Program-made: the position numbers and the translations under genes
Assembly (NCBI GenBank): GCA_001414345.1
Contig: LLCB01000259.1
Location: forward strand, 1-64,000
Source: Hymenoscyphus infarciens
Lineage: Eukaryota > Ascomycota > Leotiomycetes > Helotiales > Helotiaceae
DNA length: 64,000 bases
Reading direction: 5' to 3'
Notes under the pieces: model-generated
Database searches by the model: none
Told to the model about the DNA's origin: nothing
Seen by the model: only the letters and a program-made list of their open reading frames with translations
Shown: positions 35,142-46,015 of the stretch, in pieces
Layout: the number at the start of each line of letters is the position of its first letter
Numbering within the stretch: position 1 is the first letter of the stretch

Positions 35142-36236
35142 ATTGAAAGGATATTTGTATGTTGGTATGGTGTTCTTGGAGGACAGATGGTATGGTATTA
35201 AAACAAAATGGCTTGCGAAACTGAGGAACCGAAATTGCCTGGAGGTGGAGAACAGGTCACGTGGAGTGAGTTTACATGTAACCGGGTTCCAGGTTTCTTC
35301 CAGTGGAAGGTGCGGGGATGATGTTGCTCATGAGTTGGGGGATTGCTCTCTCTAAAAGTTTTTATTGGCAAAAAGGCAAAAATCACATTCTCAAGAGGGC
35401 CTTCTTGGTTGAATTAATGACTTGAGAGCTTTTGTCAGAAGAGAGCTTGGGGACCCTAACAGACTTCGATCATCCCAAGTTTGGATATCAGCAGAAGACA
35501 CCCTGGAAATGCTAGTAAGTAATCCAGACCAGAACTTCATTTGGCCCTCAGTACTGGCTTGCTCGAAGAGTGCGCAGTAAACCATCAAGTAACGCGTAAG
35601 CCAATTCCCAAGTTTGGGTGCCAAAGGAAAGTTGCGAGTAAGCTACCAACTGACCAGTAAGCCATCAAACTACATTTCATCGAGTAAGCTGCTAAAATCG
35701 AGTTGCGAGTAAGCTAACAATTGACCAGTAAGCTAGGAACTATTGAGTAAGCCTTACATCACTTTAGGGGCCAAAAATGCGGACTCTCCCGAAAATGAAC
35801 AAGGGGGGGCACTTAAAGACAAGAAGACGATAAAAAATGGCAAAAGTTCGTGCCAACCCCCCGCCGGGTTAACTAATAGGCCTTACATCTTTACTCGAGG
35901 ATGTCAGTTTCGAGGTTCAACTTGTCCCGGGATAAAGGCTCAGAGTCGTCAATCTTGAGACTTTTGTGGGCTGTTGAGGGACGAGGAAAGGCGATTTGGC
36001 GATCTGGCAATGTTGTTGATGTTGGCGTTGATCGTACTATAAACTTAGTACTATAAACCAATGTTGAAATTGTGGGTTCACATATGCTTGCCGATAATCA
36101 CCCACTATGCAAAGACTCAATACTCGCTATGTCCATTTCAATTCAATTATCATCATATGTACAAACCAAACCGCTCATATCATCAAATCATTTGCTCCGT
36201 GCTTTCAACTGACCTCCCCATCCTTCAAAACAACGC
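35142..36236. other. Intergenic region with short tandem repeats
   Basis: It holds the promoter of the Sfh5-like gene (right of 35141) and the 3' end region of the WD40 gene. Between about 35.5 and 36.0 kb it contains repeated gagtaagc words and two gccttacatc copies (35751 and 35881). ORFs here lack coding character. Confidence 0.5.
35631..35755. repeat. 71-bp tandem repeat with GAGTAAGC words
   Basis: The block gttgcgagtaagcta followed by gaccagtaagc occurs at 35631 and again at 35702. Further agtaagc words lie at about 35.69 and 35.745 kb. Looser versions begin upstream near 35.51 kb. No function is known to me; it may be a remnant of a small transposon. Confidence 0.7.
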
Positions 36237-38562
36237 CTATGAAGTTATGTAATACAACGGATCCATCTCAAGCTTTTGATTAACTCTGAGACCCATCTTA
36301 GGTTCTCCCTCATCCTCTTCTGCGCCATCGTTCCAGGAATGAACGGTACAAGTCCCAGTCGAAGATCCATAACCATTCAAAGCGGAGGCTAAAATCCGTT
36401 AGTATTCCGCTCAACCCCACTTCGAATAGACTTACCAGCGATAATAGGAGCATTAGGATGCCAACTCGCATCTCTCACACAAGTCCTCCAACTATTCTGT
36501 GTCAATTCATCGTCTTCCCAATCATCAATACCGAACTCCCTGGGCATCCTCCGAGAATTCACCGTTGCAGCGTATACGTCGACCTTTCCAGCGATTGTAC
36601 CATCCATATTCCAAATATACACTTTTCCATCTGCACTTCCCGAGTACACATATCTCGAATTCGTACTTCCAGGTGGAGAGAAATGACAACGTATCAAGGT
36701 TCGAAGGACTTGGTGGCCTCGGTATGTGACGAGAGAATTATCGTTTGGATGTACATACCAACTATCCTCATCATAGGGACCCCATCGGTAATCAAACCGG
36801 GATTCTTGAGTGGAAGGTGGAAGGGCATTGAAATCACTGTCTGACATGACCATTCGTAGATCCCAGAGTTTCATACTTTGATCTTTGCCGTTACTCAGAA
36901 TATATCCTGTAGATTTTTTAGTACAATAAAAGGTAAAGATAAACAGCAATCTGGGACTTACGGCCATCCATTTTGCTGTCGATATATGTTAGGCCCTCAG
37001 TATGACCGATGAAAGCACCCGCAGCCCTACTGTCACCCATACTGCGAGTATCCCATACTTTCAGCGTTGTATCGTCAGATCCCGAGTACAAGATATGAGG
37101 AGAGGACGAGTCTGCAAAGCAAACGGCATTCACGTCTCCGTCATGACCAAATATTCTGTGTAGCGTACGACGAGATTCGATGTCGTAAACGACAATCGAT
37201 CCAGCCGTTGCACCAGCTACAAGTTGCCGGCCATCCCCGGAGAAACGAATAGACCAAATACCAAATGAACCTGCTCGCGATCGATACGGAAAATTGTTGT
37301 TTCCCCGACCTGCTCTATCTGATAGATCCAAATTATAAGGATCACCTTTGTCGTTTGGGTCAGTGGTCGCCAGACATACGGTACTTCTGATAGAAGTGTA
37401 TGCGAGGAATTTATTATCAGGGCTCAGTGATGCATCGGTAAGTGTCCTAGAAAGAGCTCAAATTAGTGTTGCTCCTAAGAAAGCGATCTTGGCCGCTTGG
37501 TTTCGCCCCAAGAGTCTATTTTGTGCCACAGGAAAGTGATCACATACCACTGGCCTCCAATATATTCCACTGTTTTGTAATATCGCCACTTGTATGGATT
37601 TGATGTGTCGTACATACGGACACGGTAGTCCTTATTGACAGAAAAGAAGAAATTCCCATCATCCGAGAACTGTCCAGAATAAACTGGCTGATTGTAGTGG
37701 ATAATCATATCTGCGTTGGAAGATGGTATCATATCCTGTAAAAATTTTAGTGGTGACGCCAATTAATCAAAGAAGGGACTGCATACCTGAGCCATAAGTC
37801 TCTGGTTCATTTTCTGTCTTGTATAGCTCTCCGTTGCCAGTTCACGTTCCAGAATCCTAGTTGTGAGCCTCTTCTTACTTCCAGGACTTGTTCTTATATC
37901 TTCACTGGAATCCTGTATATCACTTGTTCCAAATGTTCCAGATTCCATCAGCCGTGTACCTTCATCACTAGGAACTTTCGGGAATCGATTGGGGTCTGGC
38001 TTGGGTCTTCTCCTCCTCCGCCTCCACACCGGGTTGAAGTCCTCGTCCTCTTCGTCGTCGAAATCGTCCTGGGGGTTGGCATGAAAGAAGAGACGGCCTA
38101 GTTCCGAGTTGGCCAGTATACGCATTACCTGTCGTCGTTGTCGAGCCACTACGATTCCAAATATGAGCAAGATGATATCAATGAGTGGGGCGAGGAGTAG
38201 GTAGGGTATGCGGTAGAGCTCACTTCGTTCGGTCTCTGATTCGGTAGCATTTTGGGCTCCTTCCTCTTCGATTTCGACTTCGATATAATGTGCATCTGTA
38301 GATTGGGTTCTTAGAATGGCTCTGGTGGTAAGTTTCAAGAGTATTTACGCTCGGTTTCCTCGTCTTCCTCCTCAAATTCTACTTCCTCTTCTTCATCATC
38401 GTCCTCGTCATTCTCCAGTGAAGTGGTGCTGAGGCCGGCTACTGCCTCCATATATGCTAACGCATTGATATCGTCGATCTCGGATTCAGTTTCCTGTCGA
38501 TAATCCGTATCTGTCTCCTCGGTTTCCGAGGGAGTCGTGGGAACGTTCGGGGTGTCCGCCAT
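36237..38562 (-). CDS. WD40-repeat protein, DCAF11/WDR23-like CRL4 substrate receptor
   Basis: Seven-exon model: 38349-38562, 38224-38295, 37787-38148, 37548-37735, 36962-37446, 36436-36906 and 36237-36388. All junctions are GT-AG in consistent phase and give 647 residues. The N-terminus (MADTPNVPTTPSE) is acidic, then Arg-rich (WRRRRRRPKPDPNRFPKVPS). WD repeats follow, with diagnostic ends SGSDDTTLKVWDTR, SNGKDQSMKLWDLR and SGSADGKVYIWNMDG. The order KDYRVRMYD ... GTRLMESGTFG matches DCAF11/LEC14B-type proteins, which in animals and plants bind DDB1-CUL4 ubiquitin ligase; that role is inferred here. The 75-nt second intron is in frame, stop-free and encodes a very hydrophobic stretch (see findings). 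The exon 1/2 junction (53-nt intron, donor GTAAAT) is the least certain. Confidence 0.85.
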
Positions 38563-39954
38563 GGTCTCTTTGTATAGGCAGGGCAGGTATCTTAGAAATG
38601 AATTTCTGTAACTATGAGAATGAAAAACAGCTGGGAAGGTCAAGAGCCCATTTTCATGTGGATTGCAGACAAGTAGGCAAATTAATGGCAAGTTGGAGAA
38701 TAATCATGGGAGCTCTCGGGCTGGCAAGTTGACACCCCTCGGTCGATGATAAGCGTTATCCGGCCCGGACTTATTGAAGCTTTGTCGGACTTTAGCAATG
38801 TCACTGTCATCACTTCAATTCAACAAGACTCAGGATGCTAGAAACTCGAACCTCATCATTCTAGTCCGTACTATGGAAAAAGTTATTGAGAGAGCTAGGT
38901 ATTTGTATTAGAGTTACTTCTGCGTAAAGATTGTAGAAGGAAACAAGGGGATAAAAATGGAGCTCCCTCTTTGGTTAATCATTACCAGGCATTTTTATTG
39001 TTAACAAAAAGTGTTCAAGTGTAAAGCAGACATATTGTAAGGGGTCTAGTCATTTCTCTCCGTACACCACCCTCTACTAGCAAGAAATCCAGGATTATTT
39101 TGAAAGTGTTGTTTAAGATAGTCAAGAAAACTCGATTGCTTGATTGTCCGAGATTGTAAATAACGACATAGGAAAAAGAGTCAGAAAACAATGACCGAAG
39201 CTCTTCTAAGGAAAGAAAACTTCAAGGGAGATTAGAGAGGAATCAAAGTGGTTTGTCTTGAAAGTCTCTGTCTTGGATGCCGCTGAAAGTCAAATATATA
39301 CCGGGGAGTTTAGCTCCACTTAGAGGTGCATGGGTACGGAGCAGCTAGAAAAGGAAGGGAAAAGCAGGAGAAGTATCAGAGCTAAAATTCTGGCAACTCA
39401 TTCGTAAATAAATAAACGAGGTCGCTCCTTCCCTCTTAACTTTAGCCTAGACCTCAAGGGCACGACCGTGAACCTGAACTTGAATCAGACCGGTTGGAAG
39501 CTACCTAGAGCCCCTCAGGATAGGTACTGATTTCTTATTGTTGGAAACGTGTCGCAAAGGAAAGCATAAAAACACTAGCAACCCATAAAAAAATATAGAA
39601 AAAAGTATGGCAGTAAAATAACACTTACACCTACAATCTCACAAGAGGAAATATCGCATCTTAATATTGTAAATTCACTCCATAGTCCAAACCCAACTGA
39701 CAGAAATTTTGGTAGAGTTTCTGTACATAGGCAGTTCGTAATAGGGTATTCCAGAGAAAGAAGGTCGAATTGACTTTTCCCAGTTCCTTTAAATCAATGT
39801 GCTATGCTCCCATCACTCCAGAACCGGTCCAATATAATACAAGTCGAAGCTCGCATCCTAGGAATTGCCAATTCATGCGAGTAACGTGGCGAGGTATTCT
39901 TCCCCCAAACATCCCAATTGAAGTCGTCCCTAAGCTCCCCAATATTCCTCCAGC
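38563..39954. other. 1.4-kb intergenic region
   Basis: It lies upstream of the WD40 gene and downstream of the Sec61-gamma gene. I see no coding frame with codon-like character, no tRNA and no repeat. The length leaves room for a long 5' UTR or an untranslated RNA, but nothing in the sequence proves either. Confidence 0.5.
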
Positions 39955-40385
39955 TCATGCGCCTCCCACTAATATATTATTGACTGGAATGTGTACTGTG
40001 ACGGTCTGTGTTAGTACCCGTGAATTTGAGGGGGATCACCAGCAGCCTGCGAAAGACCTTCGAAACTTGAGGTTGTGATGGAAATATGGCTTACTGAGCT
40101 TGATGATGAAACCAACTGCTCCCATTACGAGGAACCCAACACCGACTGCCTGTGAGATCTTGATGAATTCGCGCTTGTCGGCTATAGAGAGAAAGGGGTT
40201 AGCATTTTGACCTCCTAATAACTTGCGCATGATCATTCATGAACCGCTAGAACCTCCAGTGTAGAATCGGACAAAGAAATTGACTAGGTGTAGTTCTTAC
40301 GTTTTGTGCATCGGGTGATAAATTGTGAACCATCCTTGATGAAGTCCCTTGGGATGTCCATAAATTCTTGAAGTTGGTCGGACAT
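39955..40385 (-). CDS. SSS1: Sec61 gamma subunit of the protein translocon
   Basis: Small tail-anchored subunit of the Sec61 channel, which carries nascent proteins across the ER membrane. Three exons (40301-40385, 40095-40181, 39955-39995) with 119-nt and 99-nt introns, donors GTAAGA and GTAAGC, yield 70 residues, the normal length. The protein starts MSDQLQEFMDIPRDF, contains the family block PDKREFIKISQAVGVGF and one membrane helix (VGVGFLVMGAVGFIIKLIHI), and ends NNILVGGA. The last exon encodes only 13 residues. The gene diverges from the RRM-protein gene at 41470. Confidence 0.96.
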
Positions 40386-41469
40386 GATTGCGACGTGTTA
40401 TGGGAGGTCGGAAGGGGTATTGAGAGGCTGGAACTGAGGAGGAGTCTATGGTATTGTTCAGGCGAAAAGAGTGGCTTCCGTTCAAGAGGGATCGAAGGGT
40501 TGAGGAAATTGGTGGGTGATGGCAAGGAGAAGTGTTCTCTTGGTCGTGGTAAGTGGAATTGGTAGAGTATCTCGACCATGAACCCTGCCGCTTGAATGGC
40601 CCCAATTTTGGGAAAGGCCAGATAGTTGGCACGTGACCTTACGCGGTCTTGGCGCTTCACTGGCACTAGCCTCAGTCGGGCATGGGCCGGAGCGTGCCCT
40701 TGTTACTGCTCTGCCTCGATGAGGCTCAGAGCGTCGAAGCATCTTCGACTATCATCCAACAGCATCGAATTGTCGTCCGCCAAACCGACAACGAGGCGAC
40801 GATCATCAGCTTCATCCGCCATCTTCGATTCAACTGGAAATCTGCATCGGCTGTGCAGACAGATCCTTAACCCACGGCACGTTGATTCAATAATCTACCA
40901 GCAGGGAGGCATCGACAAGGCTCGGGGCGGAAAAAAGAATTGAGAAGAGGAACCAGGGAGGATTTGCGCGCGGTGGTTTTCTGCTCCAACCTTTTTACTT
41001 TTTCAAGTCAGGTCTTAGGCTCTTCTGCTACGTCGGGTGGTTCTACTCGCTTGAGGGAGGGAGAGAAGGACAATTCAGTCAAGTTTCGAAAGCATCACGC
41101 TCGGGTTGTTACCCCCATCACAAGATTGCAAGCACAGAGCTTCGTCTTCTATCTCCATTGTGTCTGTATCTGCCAAGGAAGGCGGTCAGACTTTGAGTCC
41201 AGTCAAGTTGTTGAAGCAGTATTTTGGTGGTTTCCAGGAGTACGTATTTGTATTCTATCCCATGTATCTCAGATCCATTACCTAGACACGCACACACACG
41301 CGTGGAGATCTAGTGCACGCCTTGGGCTCAATTAATGTTTTCGCACGCTGATATATCTACTCTCCCCTTACAGAAACCACTTACGGTTACAAATTTTCAT
41401 AACCAGGTGTATTAAAGCAATAGATCTTCAATTGAACTCAACTCTTCTTGACTTCTCAAGACATACAAA
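40386..41469. promoter_or_regulatory. Divergent promoter and leader region of SSS1 and the RRM-protein gene
   Basis: 1.08 kb between divergent start codons. The first half has short ORFs without domains. The right part is probably the 5' UTR of the RRM gene: a possible leader intron runs from a GTACGT donor at 41240 to a pyrimidine-rich CTTACAG ending at 41373. A short CA/CG-rich run (acacgcacacacacgcg) lies near 41.29 kb. Confidence 0.45.
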
Positions 41470-42800
41470 ATGGCAGACGACGAATTCGACATCGATATCT
41501 ATGGCGATGCCAATCCTGAAGATACTCCCTTCAAAAAGGATGAAGAGGGCGACGTGAAGATCGATGGGGTTGAGGAGGCTGTCAATGGACATGCTGATAA
41601 TACTAATGGCCTGAAGCACGAGGAGGAGCAGGACGACCTAGACGACGATTATGTTGACATCAAGGTTACCAAAGACGATAACGATCGCAAAATGGACGAA
41701 CAGCAGAAAATCAAGAGCACTGACGAGTCTGGTGCAGACCTCTTAAAAATCCCGAAGCAGGCCCCGCAACAACAAGGTGTCAAGCGTAAAGAAGGCTCTG
41801 ATGATCGTCCCATAGATCCTGGAGCAACAACAGCCCTACTAATTTCAGAGCTGCACTGGTGGAATACTGATGACGATGTCCGTGGTTGGGTTAACCAGGC
41901 TCAGGTCGAGGACGAGTTGAAAGAAATCACTTTCTCCGAGCACAAAGTCAATGGCAAAAGCAAAGGGTACGTTTCAATCTCTACCTAATACTTCGGAATG
42001 CTAATGAATGTATAGTCAAGCGTATGTTGAGTTTACATCCCAGCAAGCAGCTACTGCCGCGAAGCACAAGATCGATGCCTTTGGAGAGGGACAGCAATAT
42101 GCGAAAAAACACACAGTAACATACTCGAACCCCAATACAAACCCCTTCCGAACATTACCAAAAGACGCTCCACCCCGCGCTGAAAAGGGAGGACAAAGCA
42201 ATCGCGGACAGTCTGGAAATTACAACGAGAGAGGAAACCAGAATGGCAATTTTGGAGGAAACTTCCGAGGACGAACTCCTGGTTACAATGCTCGTGGTGG
42301 CATGAACAACAGCAATATGAACAACAACAACTTCAATCGCAACTTCTCCAATCCTGCCATGGGCAACATGGGAGGTGGGGGTTTTAACGCTGGAATGGGC
42401 TTCCCTAACAACCCCATGGGTGGTCAATTTGGCGGCGGATTTAACAATCGTGGTAACATGATGGGAGGTATGCGTGGAGGTCCTAACGGGATGCGAGGTG
42501 GTAGAGGAGGCATGGGTAACAATATGATGGGAGGAATGCCCATGGGTGGGATGCCAATGGGCGGTATGCCTGGTGGGATGGGAGGTATGCCAATGAATAT
42601 GGGACAGATGAACGGCATGCCAGGTGAGTCTCTTTCCAAGAAAATATTACAACCTAACTAATCGACTATTTTCTTTAGGTGGCGGCTTTGGTGGTATGCA
42701 AGGCCATTTCAACCCAACCTTCTTCCCACAAAACCAAGCCGCTGGTGGTGGAGATTGGCAAGCTAATCCCCATGGTGCCAAACGACCTCGCCCAGAATAA
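41470..42800 (+). CDS. RRM protein of the CPSF6/CPSF7 (cleavage factor Im) type
   Basis: Probable nuclear RNA-binding protein of pre-mRNA 3'-end processing. Exons 41470-41966, 42016-42623 and 42679-42800, with 49-nt and 55-nt introns (GTACGT and GTGAGT donors, CTAATG/CTAAC branch sites), give 408 residues. The acidic N-terminus (MADDEFDIDIYGD) resembles the start of CPSF6/7. The RRM (about residues 117-205) begins TALLISELHWWNTDDDVR, where RNP2 plus the WW-T-D-D signature is typical of CFIm-68/59, and continues GKSKGQAYVEF (RNP1). The C-terminal half is a Gly/Asn/Met-rich low-complexity tail with RG and GGMPM repeats, ending AKRPRPE, a likely nuclear signal. The CFIm role is by family resemblance. 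Confidence 0.9.
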
Positions 42801-43854
42801 ATCAAACACGAAAGTGGTTTTATTATTTACGAATCATGGGTCTAGTGACCAAAAACTACACTGAATTTGGGGGATTTTCTTTTTCGAAGCAAAGCATATG
42901 GGTGGGATTGATTCGGGGCGTTGGGCTGGGAATGGTTGCTTTTCTTTTTCTTTTTCAAAAACTGGTCCCTGCTGCTCTTCCTACCTTTGTAATTGTGTAT
43001 TGGTTGTACAATAGATGGCGTTTTCATTTTCATATCCTTTTTTTGATGCATGATAGGATGTGAGTCCACATAACTGAATATTAGGACGTCTGATTTTGAG
43101 TTTTTTTGTCTGGGGGCTGTTCTTTTTCCTTATTTTTCTGATTTCTTCCTACTTTTCCTGGTGTATTCTATATTTGTGGGATCTGCTGAGATATGCTCTT
43201 GTTGTATGATCACACTTGCTCTTCTGGTATAGGGGTTTTGTTGGCAGATTTTACTTGTGTAGCTCGGGGGACAGGGTCAAATCAGCAAAGCATGTGTGTG
43301 TAATGAGTGCACAATAAAATGTCGATGTCGATGTGTAAGATTTTGAGTCTTAGATTGGGTTATAAAATGAGAGGTCATTGGAGGCACCAAAGAAATGGAA
43401 TCACCATGAAAGAAGAGGGGAGAGACAACATTTTGTTTCTATTGCGCCGAACTACCTAACACAATGGGGTTCTCGAGTTTGATTTGGAGAATATGCATGA
43501 CAAATAATTGGTAGAGGGTATTATAGGTAGCGGAGTGATGTTGGGGTTAGCGGATGGTTTGTCAAGCGTCCTACTTCCCCACCTTTGGAACATTGGACTA
43601 GCTAGGTACTCGTGATTTCAGAATCTACGAGGCATCCTCGAGGACAAGACTGTAGTTGACGAGTTGTATTTGTCCTTCATGTGTTCTGATGTCTTGGCTC
43701 AATATTGAAATAGAAATTAGCTAAATTAGTACCCCCATCGGCAATTCCTCGGCTCCTTTATCTGACGAAATATCAACCAGTACCCCGTTCCTGGCTTCTC
43801 TTTTCTTGTCTTTGGTTTCAATCAAACGTACAACAGTTTACAACATTTTACAAT
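42801..43854. other. Intergenic region between RRM and SET genes
   Basis: Starts with the T-rich 3' UTR of the RRM gene (long T/C tracts to about 43.2 kb), then unremarkable sequence leading to the SET gene's start. ORFs here are low complexity (Phe/Leu-rich from T tracts) and not genes. Confidence 0.55.
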
Positions 43855-45533
43855 ATGGATATACACGAGAAATTGCACGAATGGGCGCGGGAAGTTGCGA
43901 AGGTAGAGATTAACGGGATTGTGGCTCATCGATTTGAAGGGAGGGGATTGGGAATCATTGCGGAGAGGGATTTTAAGGTATGATGATTTTTCTCTCTCTC
44001 TATCCGAGTTTTCTTTTGGCTGTTCGGGTCTTAATTCACCTTTTTTCAAACTTGACTTTCACGTTCAAATACTCGTTTTTCTTGTTTCTGAGAGGCAATT
44101 GGTATATGATTGTGAGTCATGGGACTTGTAGTTTCGTGTCATACTACCCCTTTTTGTAACTTAGCGAATTGGTTCTGCTTCTTGTTTCATTTCTATGGGA
44201 TGTTATTTTTAATTTACTTGAGTTATTTCGTTGAGTTTAGATCTTGCAGTCTTTACAGCCGTCCTCATGATTTTTACCTCGGGACATTCTTGTTGCCGAA
44301 TGTATCCGAGAGTGTCTGAAGCAATCAGTTTTCATATTACAGCATATGTCTTCTCCAAGCAATCACACCTAACATATCAAACTTCACTAATCCATCAACC
44401 CTCTAGGCTGGAGAAAAACTCCTAACAGTCCCCATCTCCGCCCTCCGAACAATCCAGACAGTGCCAAAACTCATCTCCTCGAAACTCCCAAAAATCACAA
44501 CCCACGGTCTCCTAGCCGCAGAATTATGTCTAGATACCTCTTCCACCCGCTCCCTCTGGACTGCCGTCTTACCTACCCGTGAAGACTTTGCGGAATCCAT
44601 ACCATTGATGTGGGATCCTGAATTACAAGCTCTTCTCCCAGAAGCCGCTCAAGATCTGCTGCAGAACCAAAAAACCAAGCTGAAGAAAGATTGGGAACTG
44701 GTGGCGAAGGCGTTTCCCGAGATCAAGTACGATGATTTCGTGTATAGGTGGCTGATTGTCAATACACGGACGTTTTATTATCTGGATCCAAAGAGCAAGA
44801 AGAGTAAGAAAAAACCTGCGAGGGATGATTGTATGGTCCGTAACCCCCCCTTCCCCCCTTTATCAACTTCATCATCCCTGCTCTTGTCTTTCATTGCCAA
44901 CTTCACGCAAAGCAAAAAGATGCTCGATCGACAACTAACGCAACGCAGGCACTCAATCCCTTCGCGGATTACTTCAACCACTCCTCCAGCGGCTCAGACG
45001 TATCCTTCTCCTCAAAAGGCTACGTCATAACCGCCTCCGCGCCCATTTCAAAAGGTTCTGAAATATACATCTCATATGGAAACCATACAAACGACTTTCT
45101 CCTCGCAGAATACGGGTTCATCCTTCCGTCCACAACAAATACCTGGGATGAAATACCACTCTCATCTCATATCCTTCCTCTCCTCTCCCCTACCCAGAAA
45201 TCCCATCTCAAAGATGCAGGGTTCCTAGGCAAGTACGTTTTGGATAGAGAAACGGTGTGTTATAGGACGCAAGTAGCATTACGGATTTTATGTTTACCGC
45301 TTGGGAGGTGGAAAAGGTTCGTTGAGGGGACGGAAGATGGGAGTAGGGATCAGGAGGTTGTAGATGGGAAATTGTTAGACATTCTAAGGAAGCTGAAAGG
45401 GGAGCTCAAGGGGAAGTTAGGAGCTGTGAAGAAGGTTAAAGCCGGAATGGAGTGTCAGAAGGAGGTATTGAGAGCGAGGTGGGAGCAGATAGATTTTTTG
45501 ATCGAAAGTGCTATTGAGAGAATAGAAGAATGA
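43855..45533 (+). CDS. SET-domain lysine methyltransferase, Rkm/SETD6-like
   Basis: Probable non-histone (for example ribosomal) protein lysine methyltransferase. Exons 43855-43977, 44407-44835 and 44949-45533 give 378 residues. The N-terminus MDIHEKLHEWAREVAK leads to GRGLGIIAERDFKAGEKLLTVP, the SET start. The split SET domain closes with LNPFADYFNHS (substrate/SAM pocket with NHS) and ISYGNHTNDFLLAEYGFI (catalytic Tyr). A helical C-terminal domain like the Rubisco-methyltransferase substrate-binding domain follows. Intron 1 is long (429 nt). Intron 2 (113 nt) has an unusual donor, GTCCGT, right after DDCM; the alternative GTAACC five bases on would shift the frame. Which Rkm or SETD subfamily it belongs to cannot be decided here. 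Confidence 0.88.
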
Positions 45534-46015
45534 AATCTTGTTACAATCAAAAGGGTCCCATTCTACCAAGCATTCCAAAAGAACCGACATCCTAAAATTG
45601 AAAACACAATCATATTGATTCTTATAGTCATCAATGCTCTCATTCTCATCTACTTCCAATCAAGGAGAATTAACTATACATTTAGAGGGGAGTTACTTCT
45701 GCTCATTTGTTTCTTCTTGTTTGGCTGTTTTTCTTTTCTCGTTCATTGCGCTCTCCTCGAGCGAGAAAGCAAAACGCCAGATACCATGCTCCTCTCCCAA
45801 TCATGAAAACACCATTATCCTACACCCCTCCATCCACCCTCTCTCTCTTACCCACCGACTCACTCTCCAACACATCTTCTCTGCCACTATAAAGGGAAAG
45901 AAAGCTGATGGAGAAAATGTTGCTGATGAATGGTCAAGTATTGTAATGCATAGTATGTACAAAACACACCTCCAGCCTGATTCATAACCAAGCCAAAGCC
46001 CGATGGTCAAATCAA
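45534..46015. other. Convergent 3' region between SET gene and Lon
   Basis: 482 bp between two converging stop codons, likely both 3' UTRs. No coding or RNA feature seen. Confidence 0.55.

Noticed and set aside
38224..38338. Start of a separate protein at the Met codon at 38338 in the WD40 gene
   Set aside because: That Met lies in the predicted first intron and the frame joins the WD40 gene's own exons, so it is part of one gene and not a second one.
40626..40943. Plus-strand 105-codon ORF upstream of the RRM gene
   Set aside because: Ser/Arg-rich composition, no domain, and it overlaps the divergent promoter region of two well-supported genes.
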